Source of the DNA: Iamia sp038233075
GTDB lineage: Bacteria; Actinomycetota; Acidimicrobiia; Acidimicrobiales; Iamiaceae
Direction: 5' to 3'
Assembly: GCA_038233075.1 (NCBI GenBank)
Contig: JBBSMQ010000002.1
Location: 62,001 to 126,000, forward strand
Length of the DNA stretch: 64,000 nt
Shown here: positions 1 to 8,515 of the stretch, piece by piece
Layout of the letters: the number at the start of each line of letters is the position of its first letter
Numbering within the stretch: the stretch's first letter is position 1
Position numbers and translations under genes: made by a program
The notes under the pieces: model-generated
Seen by the model: only the letters and a program-made list of their open reading frames with translations
Told to the model about the DNA's origin: nothing
Database searches by the model: none

Positions 1-1271
1 GTTGCCGATGTGTCCGGTCCCGACGGGGACCCCTGGGATCACCTGGTGGTGATGCAGCGCATGCCCGTCGAGCGTCGCCTCTCCACCCTCGTGGATGCCG
101 GTGAGGAGGAGGTCGTCCATGACGCCCTGGACGACGTGGCCCACCAGCTGGCCACGCTGCACGGGGTCAGCCCGCCCACCGGTGACCGGGCCGCCGTCGC
201 CTCCCCCGAGGCCCTGGGCGAACGGTGGGAGGAGGCCCTGTCCACCCTGCGCGACCTCGACGACGAGGTGGTGTCGCCCGACGTGGTCGACGGCCTGGGC
301 GCGAGCGCCACCCGCTACCTGGAAGGGCGAGGCCCGCTGTTCACCCAGCGCACGGGCAAGGGACGGATCGTGGCCGGCCACGGGGACTTGCGGGCGGAGG
401 ACGTGTTCGTCCTCGACGGTGGGTGCCGCATCCTCGACTGCCTCGACTTCGACGACGACCTGATGTGGGGCGACGGCCTGCTCGACGCCGCCTTCTTGGC
501 CATGGACCTCCACGACGCCGCCCGCCCCGATCTGGCGGAGGCCTTCCTCGATCGCTACGCGGAGCTGGCCGCCGACCGCTGGCCGGCGTCGCTGGCCCAC
601 CACCTCATCGCCTACCGGGCCTCGGTCCGGGCCAAGGTGGCGGCGGTCCGCGTACAGCAGGGTCACGACGAGGCCGGCGACGAGGTGCGCCGGTACGTCG
701 AGCTGTGCACCGCGGCGCTGGCGCGAGGGCGGGTGCGCCTGGTGCTGGTGGGCGGCACCCCGGGCACAGGCAAGTCGACGCTGGCCCGTGCCCTCGCCGA
801 CCGCACCGGGATGGTGGTGCTGTCCTCGGACGAGGTACGCGACGACGTCGACCCCGCCGACGGCGACGGCGCACCGTCGGGAGTGGGGGAAGGCCGCTAC
901 GCGCCGGAGCACAAGGCTCGGGTCTACGAGGAGCTGCGACGCCGAGCCGAGGAGCTCCTCGGCCATGGCGAGAGCGTCGTGCTCGACGCCTCGTGGTCCG
1001 ACGCCGACGAGCGGGACGCGCCCGGGCGGTCGCGGCGGGCACGTCGTCGGAGGTGGTCGAGCGGCGCTGCACCGCGCCCGCCGCGGAGGCCGACGCCCGG
1101 ATCCGGGCGCGGGCGACCGAGGGCAACGACCCCTCCGACGCCGACGAGGAGGTGGCGGCCGCGATGGGAGAACGCTTTGCCGACTGGCCCGAGGCCGCCG
1201 AGATCGACACCATCGAGGAGCCCGGGGTCCTCGCCGATCGCATCGTCGCGGCCTTCGACGTCGGGGGCTGA
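1..1271 (+). pseudogene. APH-like kinase fused to P-loop AAA ATPase, frameshifted and cut by window edge
   Basis: Two-domain protein of the type annotated as bifunctional aminoglycoside phosphotransferase/ATP-binding protein. The frame is open from base 1, so the start lies outside the window. An APH-like kinase core is seen as GHGDLRAEDVF (about 373-405) and LDCLDFDDDL further on. It is followed by a Walker A motif, GGTPGTGKST, near 751-780, and by DASWSDADERDA. After about base 1020 the frame becomes arginine/proline-rich nonsense, while frame 3 continues sensibly (RARAVAAGTSSEVVERRC ... DRIVAAFDVGG) to TGA at 1269-1271. Restoring one base near 1018-1021 joins the two. The substrate is unknown. 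Whether the gene is dead or the base is a sequencing or assembly error cannot be told here. Confidence 0.8.
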
Positions 1272-1370
1272 CCGAAGGCCTGATGGGCGAGGGCGGCCGC
1301 CGGGCTGGCATGGTCACCCCGCCTCCACCATCCGCGCCGCCGAGAAGAGCGCGCGACACCCCGAACCGGG

Positions 1371-1934
1371 TCAGAGGCGCTCGTCCCGATCGGCGCCCTC
1401 GCCCACGTCCACTCGATCGAGGACCCACCTGGTCGCGACCTGGGGGAAGTTGAGCGGACCCGGCGTCGTCTCGTGGGTGAAGACGTAGCGGAACCCTGCC
1501 CGCTGCAATGTCCGGTTGGGAGCGACGTTGAGAGCGTTCGGCTCGCTGAGGAGCCGTTCGAGGCTCAAGACCTCGAAGAAGCGGGCGGCCGACATCCGGA
1601 CGAGCTCGGCTCCCAGTCCCGCGTTGCGTCGCTCGGGGCGGACCATCTGGAGGTGGAGGAAGGCCCTGTCCCCGAACGCGATGTGGTCGACGGAGCTGAA
1701 GCCGACGAGCTCGTCGTCGACCTCCCACGCCACCGCCCAGGTCTCCCTGTGCTCGACTGGGCGCCGGTAGTCCTCTTCGTAGCTGGCTCGCCACGCATCC
1801 GGGGCCGGCAGCTTCTCACGGTCGACGCCGAGGCGTCGCAGGTGCTCATCGGTCGAGCCGTGGAAGTAGTCGATCCGAAAGCCCACCTCGTCGAGTCGCA
1901 GGTCACGCACCGCCAGCGTCGGGGCCGTGGGCAC
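1371..1934 (-). CDS. GNAT family N-acetyltransferase
   Basis: 187-aa protein with a GTG start only 5 nt after the ilvD stop codon, so probably the second gene of an ilvD operon. The acetyl-CoA pyrophosphate-binding motif A of the GNAT fold is visible as RPERRNAGLGAELVRMSA, followed by LNVAPNRTLQRAGFRYVFTH, the usual motif-B region where an aromatic side chain follows a short helix. The family transfers acetyl from acetyl-CoA to an amine; the acceptor cannot be inferred. No signal peptide or membrane segment is seen, so it should be cytoplasmic. The link to branched-chain amino acid synthesis is only positional. Confidence 0.85.
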   Translation of the reverse strand: MPTAPTLAVRDLRLDEVGFRIDYFHGSTDEHLRRLGVDREKLPAPDAWRASYEEDYRRPVEHRETWAVAWEVDDELVGFSSVDHIAFGDRAFLHLQMVRPERRNAGLGAELVRMSAARFFEVLSLERLLSEPNALNVAPNRTLQRAGFRYVFTHETTPGPLNFPQVATRWVLDRVDVGEGADRDERL

Positions 1935-1939
1935 GGGGC

Positions 1940-3646
1940 TCAGCGGGGGTTGGTGATGGCGCCGGTCTCGGCGCCCTGGACGAGCCGGGCGTACTTGGCC
2001 AGCACCCCCCGGGGGTAGCGGGGGGCGGGGTGCGACAGCGATCGGCGGCGGCGCTCCAGCTCGGCCGCGTCGACCTGGAGGTCGAGGCGGTGCTCGTGCA
2101 CGTCGATCAGCACCCGGTCGCCGTCGGCGACGAGGGCGATGGGCCCACCGTCGATGGCCTCGGGGGCCACGTGGCCGATACAGAACCCCCAGGTGCCGCC
2201 GCTGAAGCGGCCGTCGGTGATGAGGGCGTAGTCCGCCCCCCGACCGGCACCCTTCAGCGCGCCGGTGATGGCCAGCATCTCGCGCATGCCAGGTCCGCCC
2301 TTGGGCCCCTCGTAGCGGATGACCAGCACGGTGCCGGGCGTGATGGACCCCTCCAGGATGGCGGCCATGGCCGCGTCCTCACCGTCGAAGACCCGGGCCT
2401 CGCCCTCGAAGTGCATCTGCTCGGCGGAGAGCCCGGCGACCTTCACCACCGACCCCTCCGGGGCCAGGGTGCCGGTGAGGACGTTGAGGCCACCCTCGGG
2501 GTGGATCGGGGCGTCGACGGGGTGGACCACCACGCCATCGGGCGGCGGCGGGTCGATGGCGGCCAGGTTCTCGGCCTGGGTCCGACCCGTGACGGTGAGG
2601 GCGTCTCCGTGCAGCAGCCCGGCGTCGAGCAGCATCCTCATCACCACCGGCACGCCGCCCACCGCGTCGAGATCGCTCATGTGGAACTTGCCGCCGGGCT
2701 TCATGTCGGCCAGGTGCGGCACCCGCGCCGCGATGCGGTTGAAGTCGTCGAGGGCCAGGTCGACCTCGGCCTCGTTGGCGATGGCCAGCAGGTGCAGCAC
2801 CGCGTTGGTGGACCCGCCCAGGGCCGAGGTGACGGCGATGGCGTTCTCGAAGGCGTCGTGGGTCATCACCATGCGGGGGGTGATGCCCCGGCGCAGCATC
2901 TCGACCACGGCGGCGCCGGCCCGGCGAGCGTCGTCGTGACGGCGGGGGTCGACCGCCGGGGGTGAGGCCGACCCGGGCAGCGACATACCCAGCGCCTCGC
3001 CGATGCTGCTCATGGTGTTGGCCGTGAACATGCCGCCGCACGCCCCCTCGCCGGGACAGGCGTTGCGCTCGACCTGGGCCAGCTCCTCCTCGCTGATGGC
3101 CCCACGGGCGCAGGCGCCCACGGCCTCGAAGACGCTGGTGATGTCGAGGGCCCGGCCGTCGTGGTGGCCGGGGAGGATGCTGCCGTTGTAGACGAGCACG
3201 CTGGGCAGGTCGAGGCGGGCCGAGGCCATGAGCATGGCGGGGATGCTCTTGTCGCAGCCGGCCAGACCCACGAAGCCGTCGAGTCGCTCGGCGTGCATGA
3301 CCGTCTCCACGGAGTCGGTGATGACCTCCCGGCTGACCAGCGAGGCCCGCATGCCCTCGTGGCCCATGCTGATGCCGTCGCTCACCGTGATGGTGCCGAA
3401 CTCCATGGGCCACCCGCCGGCGTCGCGCACGCCTTCCTTGGACCGCTCGGCCAGGGCCTTGAGGGTCGCGTTGCAGGGCGTGATCTCGTTCCACGACGAG
3501 GCGATGCCGACCTGCGGCTTGTCCCAGTCGTCGTCGCCCATGCCGACAGCGCGCAGCATGGCCCGGGCGGGGGCCTTCTGGATGCCGTCGGTGACGTCGC
3601 GGCTGCGCGGCTTGACGTCGACGGAGGTCTCGGGTGCATCGGCCAT
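1940..3646 (-). CDS. ilvD: dihydroxy-acid dehydratase
   Basis: 568-aa IlvD. It dehydrates 2,3-dihydroxyisovalerate and 2,3-dihydroxy-3-methylvalerate to the keto acids of valine and isoleucine synthesis, using an Fe-S cluster. Family signatures are clear: ASSWNEITPCNATLKALAE with the first cluster cysteine, GLAGCDKSIPAMLMASARL with the second, and NACPGEGACGGMFTANTMSS with the third; GRFSGGTWGFCIGHVAPEA lies near the C-terminus. I place the start at ATG 3646 (MADAPETSVDVKPRSRDVTD); the frame is open 33 codons further upstream, but that stretch is arginine-rich and unlike the family. Length fits the family (about 560). The GNAT gene follows after 5 nt. No leader peptide or attenuator was recognised upstream. 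Confidence 0.97.
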   Translation of the reverse strand: MADAPETSVDVKPRSRDVTDGIQKAPARAMLRAVGMGDDDWDKPQVGIASSWNEITPCNATLKALAERSKEGVRDAGGWPMEFGTITVSDGISMGHEGMRASLVSREVITDSVETVMHAERLDGFVGLAGCDKSIPAMLMASARLDLPSVLVYNGSILPGHHDGRALDITSVFEAVGACARGAISEEELAQVERNACPGEGACGGMFTANTMSSIGEALGMSLPGSASPPAVDPRRHDDARRAGAAVVEMLRRGITPRMVMTHDAFENAIAVTSALGGSTNAVLHLLAIANEAEVDLALDDFNRIAARVPHLADMKPGGKFHMSDLDAVGGVPVVMRMLLDAGLLHGDALTVTGRTQAENLAAIDPPPPDGVVVHPVDAPIHPEGGLNVLTGTLAPEGSVVKVAGLSAEQMHFEGEARVFDGEDAAMAAILEGSITPGTVLVIRYEGPKGGPGMREMLAITGALKGAGRGADYALITDGRFSGGTWGFCIGHVAPEAIDGGPIALVADGDRVLIDVHEHRLDLQVDAAELERRRRSLSHPAPRYPRGVLAKYARLVQGAETGAITNPR

Positions 3647-3764
3647 GAGCCGAAACCTACCGGTCCGCCCCCGTCGGCTCGCGGCCGGATCCCCGGCCCG
3701 CAGGTGCGGCCAGGACCCCCAGCGGCTAGACAGGACGGTCACCACGCCTGCTCTCGGGGGATCG

Positions 3765-4673
3765 ATGACACGCCACCACGTCCAAAGGTCGCACGGTCAG
3801 CGCCTCGCCGTTGCCCTGATCGCAGCGGTCGTCCTGCTCGTCTCGGGCTGCGGCGTGCAGTTCGTACGGCCCCAGGGCGACGCGCCCCTCCGCTACCGCG
3901 ACGTCGTGTTCGAGTCCTCCACGATGATGTCCGGCATCCGCTACGGCCGCGCCGACGACCAGGACGGCATGACCGTCGACCTCGAGCTGGACATCTACCG
4001 GCCCGATGGTGACGCGGTCAACCGGCGCCCCGCCGTCATCTGGGTCCACGGCGGAGGCTTCTCGGGCGGCACCCGCACCTCACCCGAGATCGTCGACCAG
4101 GCCCGCACCTTCGCCCGCAAGGGCTTCGTCACCGCGTCGATCAGCTACCGGCTGGCCGACCGCGGCTGCTCGGCGTCGGGGGTCACCCAGAGCTGCCTCA
4201 CCGCCATCAAGGACGCCCAGCACGACGCCCAGGCCGCGGTGCGGTTCCTGCGGTCCCGCGCCACCGACTACCGCATCGACCCCAACCGCATCGCCGTCGC
4301 CGGCACCTCGGCCGGGGCCATCACCGCCCTCAACGTGGGCTACGCCGCCGACGATGACGCCGGGTCCTCCGGCACCCCCGGCGTCTCCTCCGAGATCGGC
4401 GCCGCGGTGTCGCTGTCCGGGTCGCGGCTGCTGACTTCCCCGTCCGCCGGCGACGCCCCCGCCCTGCTCTTCCACGGCACCGCTGATCGCATCGTCCCCT
4501 TCCAGTGGGCCCAGGACACCATCCGCGAGGCGATGAACGCGGGGCTGATCGCCACGTTGACGAGGTTCGAGGGCGACGGTCACGTTCCCTACGTCGAGCA
4601 CCGCCAGGAGATCCTGGACCAGACGACCAACTTCCTGTACGCGACCCTCGACCTGGAAGACGCCGCCGCCTGA
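3765..4673 (+). CDS. alpha/beta-hydrolase (esterase-like) lipoprotein
   Basis: 302-aa predicted lipoprotein: a basic N-terminus, a hydrophobic stretch and the lipobox LVSGC with the lipidated cysteine at residue 29. The mature part is an alpha/beta-hydrolase of the carboxylesterase/BD-FAE type. The oxyanion motif WVHGGGFSGG lies at 93-102, the nucleophile elbow AGTSAGA has Ser182, and a plausible acid and base are Asp241 (HGTAD) and His273 (GDGHVPY). It should act outside the cytoplasmic membrane on an ester; substrate unknown. The ATG at 3765 is the start that places the signal peptide correctly. The gene is divergent from ilvD with about 120 nt between the starts. Confidence 0.88.
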   Translation: MTRHHVQRSHGQRLAVALIAAVVLLVSGCGVQFVRPQGDAPLRYRDVVFESSTMMSGIRYGRADDQDGMTVDLELDIYRPDGDAVNRRPAVIWVHGGGFSGGTRTSPEIVDQARTFARKGFVTASISYRLADRGCSASGVTQSCLTAIKDAQHDAQAAVRFLRSRATDYRIDPNRIAVAGTSAGAITALNVGYAADDDAGSSGTPGVSSEIGAAVSLSGSRLLTSPSAGDAPALLFHGTADRIVPFQWAQDTIREAMNAGLIATLTRFEGDGHVPYVEHRQEILDQTTNFLYATLDLEDAAA

Positions 4674-4744
4674 CGGGGACTTGGTCCCGGACGATCCCCG
4701 CGACCGTTCGTCGGACCCGGCCGATCCTCGACCCGGCTGAACCT

Positions 4745-5776
4745 CTACCCGGCCACCCGGACGACGACCTTGCCGGTGTTGGCCCCGGTGAACAGCGCGT
4801 TCAGCGCCTCGACCGCGGAGCCCAGGCCCTCGAAGGTGTGCTCCACGTGGCGCAGCGAGCCGTCCTCAACCCATGACCGCAGCGTCTCGCGGATCTGCGG
4901 GAACCGGCCCCAGTGGTCGAGGGCGATGAAGCCGGCCATGGTGCCGCGCCGGTTGATGAGCTCCAGGTAGTTGGCCGGACCGGGCGGCTTGCTGCGCTCG
5001 TTGTAGACGGAGATGGCGCCGCAGAGCACGACCCGACCGCCCTGGGCCAGGCGCCCGAGGACGGCGTCGAGCACCGGTCCCCCCACGTTGTCGAAGTAGA
5101 CGTCCACCCGGTCGGGGCAGTGCTCCTTGAGCGCGGCCCGCAGGTCGTCACCGCGGTGGTCGATGCAGGCATCGAAGCCGAGCTCGTCGACGACGAAGCG
5201 ACACTTCTCGGGCGTGCCGGCCACGCCCACCACCCGGCACCCCATGCGCTTGGCGATCTGGCCGACGAGCGAGCCGGTGGCCCCGGCGGCGGCGGAGACG
5301 ACCACGGTCTCACCGTCGCGGACCCGACCCACGTCGATGAGTCCCACGTAGGCGGCCAGACCCGTCGCCCCGTACACCGACAGCATGGGCGCCATCTCCG
5401 TGCCCGGCGGGAGCTTGGAGGTGAACAGGTCGTCGCGCACCACCGCGTAGTCCTGCATGCCGGGCAGGGAGTAGGCGACGTCGCCGATCGCGAAGGCCGG
5501 GCTATGGGTGGCGACGATGCGCCCGATGCCCGAACAGCGCACGACCTCGCCGATCTCCACCGCCGGCAGGTAGCCCTCGCCCTCGTTGAGCCAGCTGCGG
5601 ACGGTGGCGTCCATGCCCAGCAGCTCGGCCTGCATCAGGGCCTCGCCGTCGGCCAGCTCGGGCACGTCCTCGGTCACCATCTCCACGTCGTCGGGCTGGA
5701 GCAGGCCCTCGGGACGGCGACGGAGGACGATCCGGCGGTTGGGGCCCGACGGGCCGGCGGCGGGGTCGGTGGGCAC
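4745..5776 (-). CDS. NADP-dependent medium-chain oxidoreductase (PTGR/CurA-like)
   Basis: 343-aa zinc-free member of the medium-chain dehydrogenase/reductase superfamily, closest in feel to leukotriene B4 12-hydroxydehydrogenase/curcumin reductase-type proteins. Motifs: MLSVYGATGLAAYVGLIDVG, the nucleotide-binding loop SAAAGATGSLVGQIAKRMG, and DRVDVYFDNVGGPVLDAVL. The structural-zinc cysteines of alcohol dehydrogenases are absent. The family reduces C=C double bonds of enones with NADPH. GTG start. The gene is divergent from the acyl-CoA dehydrogenase gene, and a large palindromic repeat lies in the shared upstream region. Confidence 0.88.
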   Translation of the reverse strand: MPTDPAAGPSGPNRRIVLRRRPEGLLQPDDVEMVTEDVPELADGEALMQAELLGMDATVRSWLNEGEGYLPAVEIGEVVRCSGIGRIVATHSPAFAIGDVAYSLPGMQDYAVVRDDLFTSKLPPGTEMAPMLSVYGATGLAAYVGLIDVGRVRDGETVVVSAAAGATGSLVGQIAKRMGCRVVGVAGTPEKCRFVVDELGFDACIDHRGDDLRAALKEHCPDRVDVYFDNVGGPVLDAVLGRLAQGGRVVLCGAISVYNERSKPPGPANYLELINRRGTMAGFIALDHWGRFPQIRETLRSWVEDGSLRHVEHTFEGLGSAVEALNALFTGANTGKVVVRVAG

Positions 5777-5835
5777 GGCGGCGCTCCTGGGTCAGCGGGG
5801 TGCGGGCTGGCTGGCCGAAGTCTGGCCCACCGATC

Positions 5836-5891
5836 CCCGTTCTCGCGACGGATCCCACACACAGGTGTGTCGGATCCGTTGCGGGAACGGG
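5836..5891. repeat. 56-bp near-perfect palindrome, repeat family R1, copy 1
   Basis: Left arm CCCGTTCTCGCGACGGATCC at 5836-5855 pairs with the right arm at 5872-5891 (18 of 20 positions). The stem continues inward through CACACAC and GTGTGTC, leaving almost no loop. A related element with perfect 17-bp arms lies at 20061-20114. It sits in the divergent upstream region between the oxidoreductase (start 5776) and acyl-CoA dehydrogenase (start 5955) genes, so it could be a cruciform-forming repeat or a protein-binding site. Confidence 0.85.
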
Positions 5892-5954
5892 TGGGAGGCG
5901 CGGCGGGGGCGGGCGTGCCAACCTCGGGGCACACCCTCCCCCACCAGAAGAGAG

Positions 5955-7286
5955 ATGCCCGTGCCCGCACCCGGCATGCACTCCGGCTCGGCCACCGACG
6001 CCGCCCTCGACCTCTCCATGTCCGAGCAGACCGTCCCCCTGTTCGAGGCCGTCACCGCCTTCATCGCCAACGAGGTCGATCCCATCACCGAGGAGTTCTT
6101 CCGCCTCGGGGAGGGTCGGGCCGACCACTGGGGTTACGGCGAGGGCCAGCTGGAGCTGCTCGACAAGGCCAAGGCCAAGGCCAAGGCCAACGGGCTCTGG
6201 AACTTCTTCCTGCCCGACGCCGGGACCGGCGATGGCCTCTCCAACCTCGACTACGCCTACATCGCGGCAGAGCTGGGCAAGAACCCGCTCGCCTCCGAGT
6301 GCCTCAACTGCAGCGCCCCCGACACTGGGAACATGGAGGTGCTGGAGCGGGTGGGCACCCCCGAGCAGAAGGAGCAGTGGCTCAAGCCGTTGCTGGCCGG
6401 CGAGATCCGCTCCGCCTTCGCCATGACCGAGCCCGACGTGGCCAGCTCCGACGCCCGCAACATCGAGACCAGCGCCGTGCTCGATGGCGACGAGTGGGTC
6501 ATCAACGGCGAGAAGTACTACATCTCCGGCGCCGGCGACCCCCGCTGCAAGATCATGATCGTCATGGTGCGGACCAATCCCGACGGCCCTCCCCACCGTC
6601 AGCAGTCCCAGATCCTCGTGCCCATGGACAACCCCGGGGTGGAGATCCTCGGGCCCATGCACGTCTTCGGGGCCGACGATGCGCCGCACGGCCACATGCA
6701 CCTGCGCTTCACCGATGTGCGGGTCCCGGCGGCCAACATGCTGCTGGGCGAGGGGCGGGGCTTCGAGATCTCCCAGCTGCGCCTGGGGCCGGGTCGCATC
6801 CACCACTGCATGCGCTCGATCGGCGCGGCCGAGCGGGCCCTGGAGCTGATGGTCCGCCGGGGCCTGAACCGGGAGGCGTTCGGCAAGCCCCTGGCCCGCC
6901 TGGGCAAGAACGTCGAGGTCATCGCCAAGGCCCGCATCGAGATCGAGGCCATGCGCCTCATGGTGCTGCGGGCGGCGCGGGCGATGGACCTCACCGGCAA
7001 CGCCGAGGCCCGCATCTGGGTCAGCGCGGTGAAGGCCATGGTCCCCGAGCGGGTGTGTCAGATCATCGACGAGGCCATCCAGATCCACGGCGCCACCGGC
7101 GTCTCGCAGTGGACGCCACTGGCGGCCATGTACGCCGGCCAGCGCACCCTCCGCCTGGCCGACGGCCCCGACGAGGTGCACTGGCACGTGGTCGGCCGAG
7201 CCGAGCTCACCCGCTACGAGGACGACCACGCCCCCGTCGTCGGCCCCGACACCGGCCGCGAGGACCGCTTCTCCGGCCCCTCCTGA
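5955..7286 (+). CDS. acyl-CoA dehydrogenase
   Basis: 443-aa acyl-CoA dehydrogenase. The family introduces an alpha,beta double bond into acyl-CoA with FAD and passes electrons to ETF. Visible blocks are the substrate/FAD region IRSAFAMTEPDVASSDARN, the central beta domain (WVINGEKYYISGAGDPRCKI), and the C-terminal helical domain with RGLNREAFGKPLARLGKNVE and IQIHGATGVSQWTPLAAMYA. The start at ATG 5955 follows a purine-rich AGAAGAGAG. A short run alternating Lys and Ala (about residues 72-78, KAKAKAK) comes from a repeated AAGGCC. Substrate range is not predictable; the larger ACAD10/11-like members are similar in outline. Confidence 0.93.
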   Translation: MPVPAPGMHSGSATDAALDLSMSEQTVPLFEAVTAFIANEVDPITEEFFRLGEGRADHWGYGEGQLELLDKAKAKAKANGLWNFFLPDAGTGDGLSNLDYAYIAAELGKNPLASECLNCSAPDTGNMEVLERVGTPEQKEQWLKPLLAGEIRSAFAMTEPDVASSDARNIETSAVLDGDEWVINGEKYYISGAGDPRCKIMIVMVRTNPDGPPHRQQSQILVPMDNPGVEILGPMHVFGADDAPHGHMHLRFTDVRVPAANMLLGEGRGFEISQLRLGPGRIHHCMRSIGAAERALELMVRRGLNREAFGKPLARLGKNVEVIAKARIEIEAMRLMVLRAARAMDLTGNAEARIWVSAVKAMVPERVCQIIDEAIQIHGATGVSQWTPLAAMYAGQRTLRLADGPDEVHWHVVGRAELTRYEDDHAPVVGPDTGREDRFSGPS

Positions 7287-7390
7287 GCCGCCCGCCGGCC
7301 GGCGCCCGACCCCACGACGACGGGATCAGCGGGACGGGCCGCACCAGGGAGTGCGGATCGCCCGTGCGTTCCGGAGCGGTCGAGGAATGA

Positions 7391-8440
7391 TCATCCTCCC
7401 CAGCGCACGGGCGGCCCGTGGAAGCCGCTGTGGGCAAGCACCGCATCCACGGGTCGGCGGTCGCGGCGGTCCGGCCAGCAGGTGAGACGGACCTCGGCCT
7501 CGGTGATGCTGGAGGGTTCCATCCGCAGCCAGGCGACCGGCGCGTCGGGCGAGGCCGCCTCGCCGGCCGCGACGACGGCGGCCTCCATGGACCGGTAGCT
7601 GGCCGGATCGAGGTACTGGGCCACGATGGAGTGGACGACGACGGTGGCCAGGCCGGGGGCGGGCTCGCCCAGCCGGGCGGCGACCCATTCGGCGGCGTCG
7701 GCCCGATCGACCGGAGCAGCCACATCGGCGGCGAGGGCGAGGGCGCCGTCGAGGCGGGCGCGACGCTCGGGCTGATCGGGCCACAGGCATGCTCGCAGGC
7801 GCAGCCGGTCGGGCGCAGAGTCCGGTTCGAGGGGGCGGGCGTCGCACCCCCGGCGCTCGACGACCTCGACCTCGACAGCGAGCTCCGGGTGCCGGCCCAC
7901 CCAGGGCTCGACGAGCCGCACCGGAGATCCCGCCGGTCCGAACGCGGCCTCTCCGGCCTCGTAGCGGAAGTGGTCGAAGCGCAGGTTGAGCCCGGCGCTG
8001 GCCCCGACCTCGAGCACGCGGAGGGGGCGGCCGCCGGCGGCGATGGCGAGGAAGCCACCGAGCCGGGCGGCGGACCGACCGGGCTCGTTGGTCTGGATGG
8101 GCGCAGCAGTGCGGGCCGCCACGTGATCGGGGTGGTCGGCGACCGTGGCCACGAAGGCGGCGCCCACGTCGAGCCCGGGTGTGCCCCCGGCCGAGGGGTA
8201 GTGGTGGGCGAGGTCGGGGGCGGCCCCGTCGAGCACCAGCTCGTGGACCGCAGCCAGGAGGCGCAGCACCACGGCCGCCGCCAGGGGCTCGTGGGCGTGG
8301 CGGGTGAGCACGTCGTAGCAGGGCCCCCTCGCGACCACGTCGGCCGCGACCGCGTCCAGGACATCGGTGTAGAGGGCCGACCCGCCGATGGCGCACCCCT
8401 GCTGCTGGGCCCGCACCATCTGCTCCACATCGGTCCCCAC
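7391..8440 (-). CDS. DUF2332 family protein
   Basis: About 349-aa member of the actinobacterial DUF2332 family. It has an N-terminal helical part (GGSALYTDVLDAVAADV), a central LRVLEVGASAGLNLRFDHF resembling the SAM-binding motif I of methyltransferases, and a late VVVHSIVAQYLDPASYRSME. The role of the family is not established to my knowledge. Two starts are possible: GTG 8440, which keeps a full first helix, and ATG 8419 with GGAG just upstream. The gene is divergent from dxs with only about 75 nt between the starts. Confidence 0.82.
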   Translation of the reverse strand: MGTDVEQMVRAQQQGCAIGGSALYTDVLDAVAADVVARGPCYDVLTRHAHEPLAAAVVLRLLAAVHELVLDGAAPDLAHHYPSAGGTPGLDVGAAFVATVADHPDHVAARTAAPIQTNEPGRSAARLGGFLAIAAGGRPLRVLEVGASAGLNLRFDHFRYEAGEAAFGPAGSPVRLVEPWVGRHPELAVEVEVVERRGCDARPLEPDSAPDRLRLRACLWPDQPERRARLDGALALAADVAAPVDRADAAEWVAARLGEPAPGLATVVVHSIVAQYLDPASYRSMEAAVVAAGEAASPDAPVAWLRMEPSSITEAEVRLTCWPDRRDRRPVDAVLAHSGFHGPPVRWGG

Positions 8441-8515
8441 CGCCGCAGTCTGCCCCTCATCCCAGGGTGGCCGCGTGGAGTCGGGTGACGGCACGAGGGG
8501 TAGGTTGGGCGGGCG

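Noticed and set aside
6165..6195. Repeated AAGGCC units as a possible regulatory repeat
   Set aside because: In frame inside the acyl-CoA dehydrogenase and encodes a plausible helix of alternating Lys and Ala.
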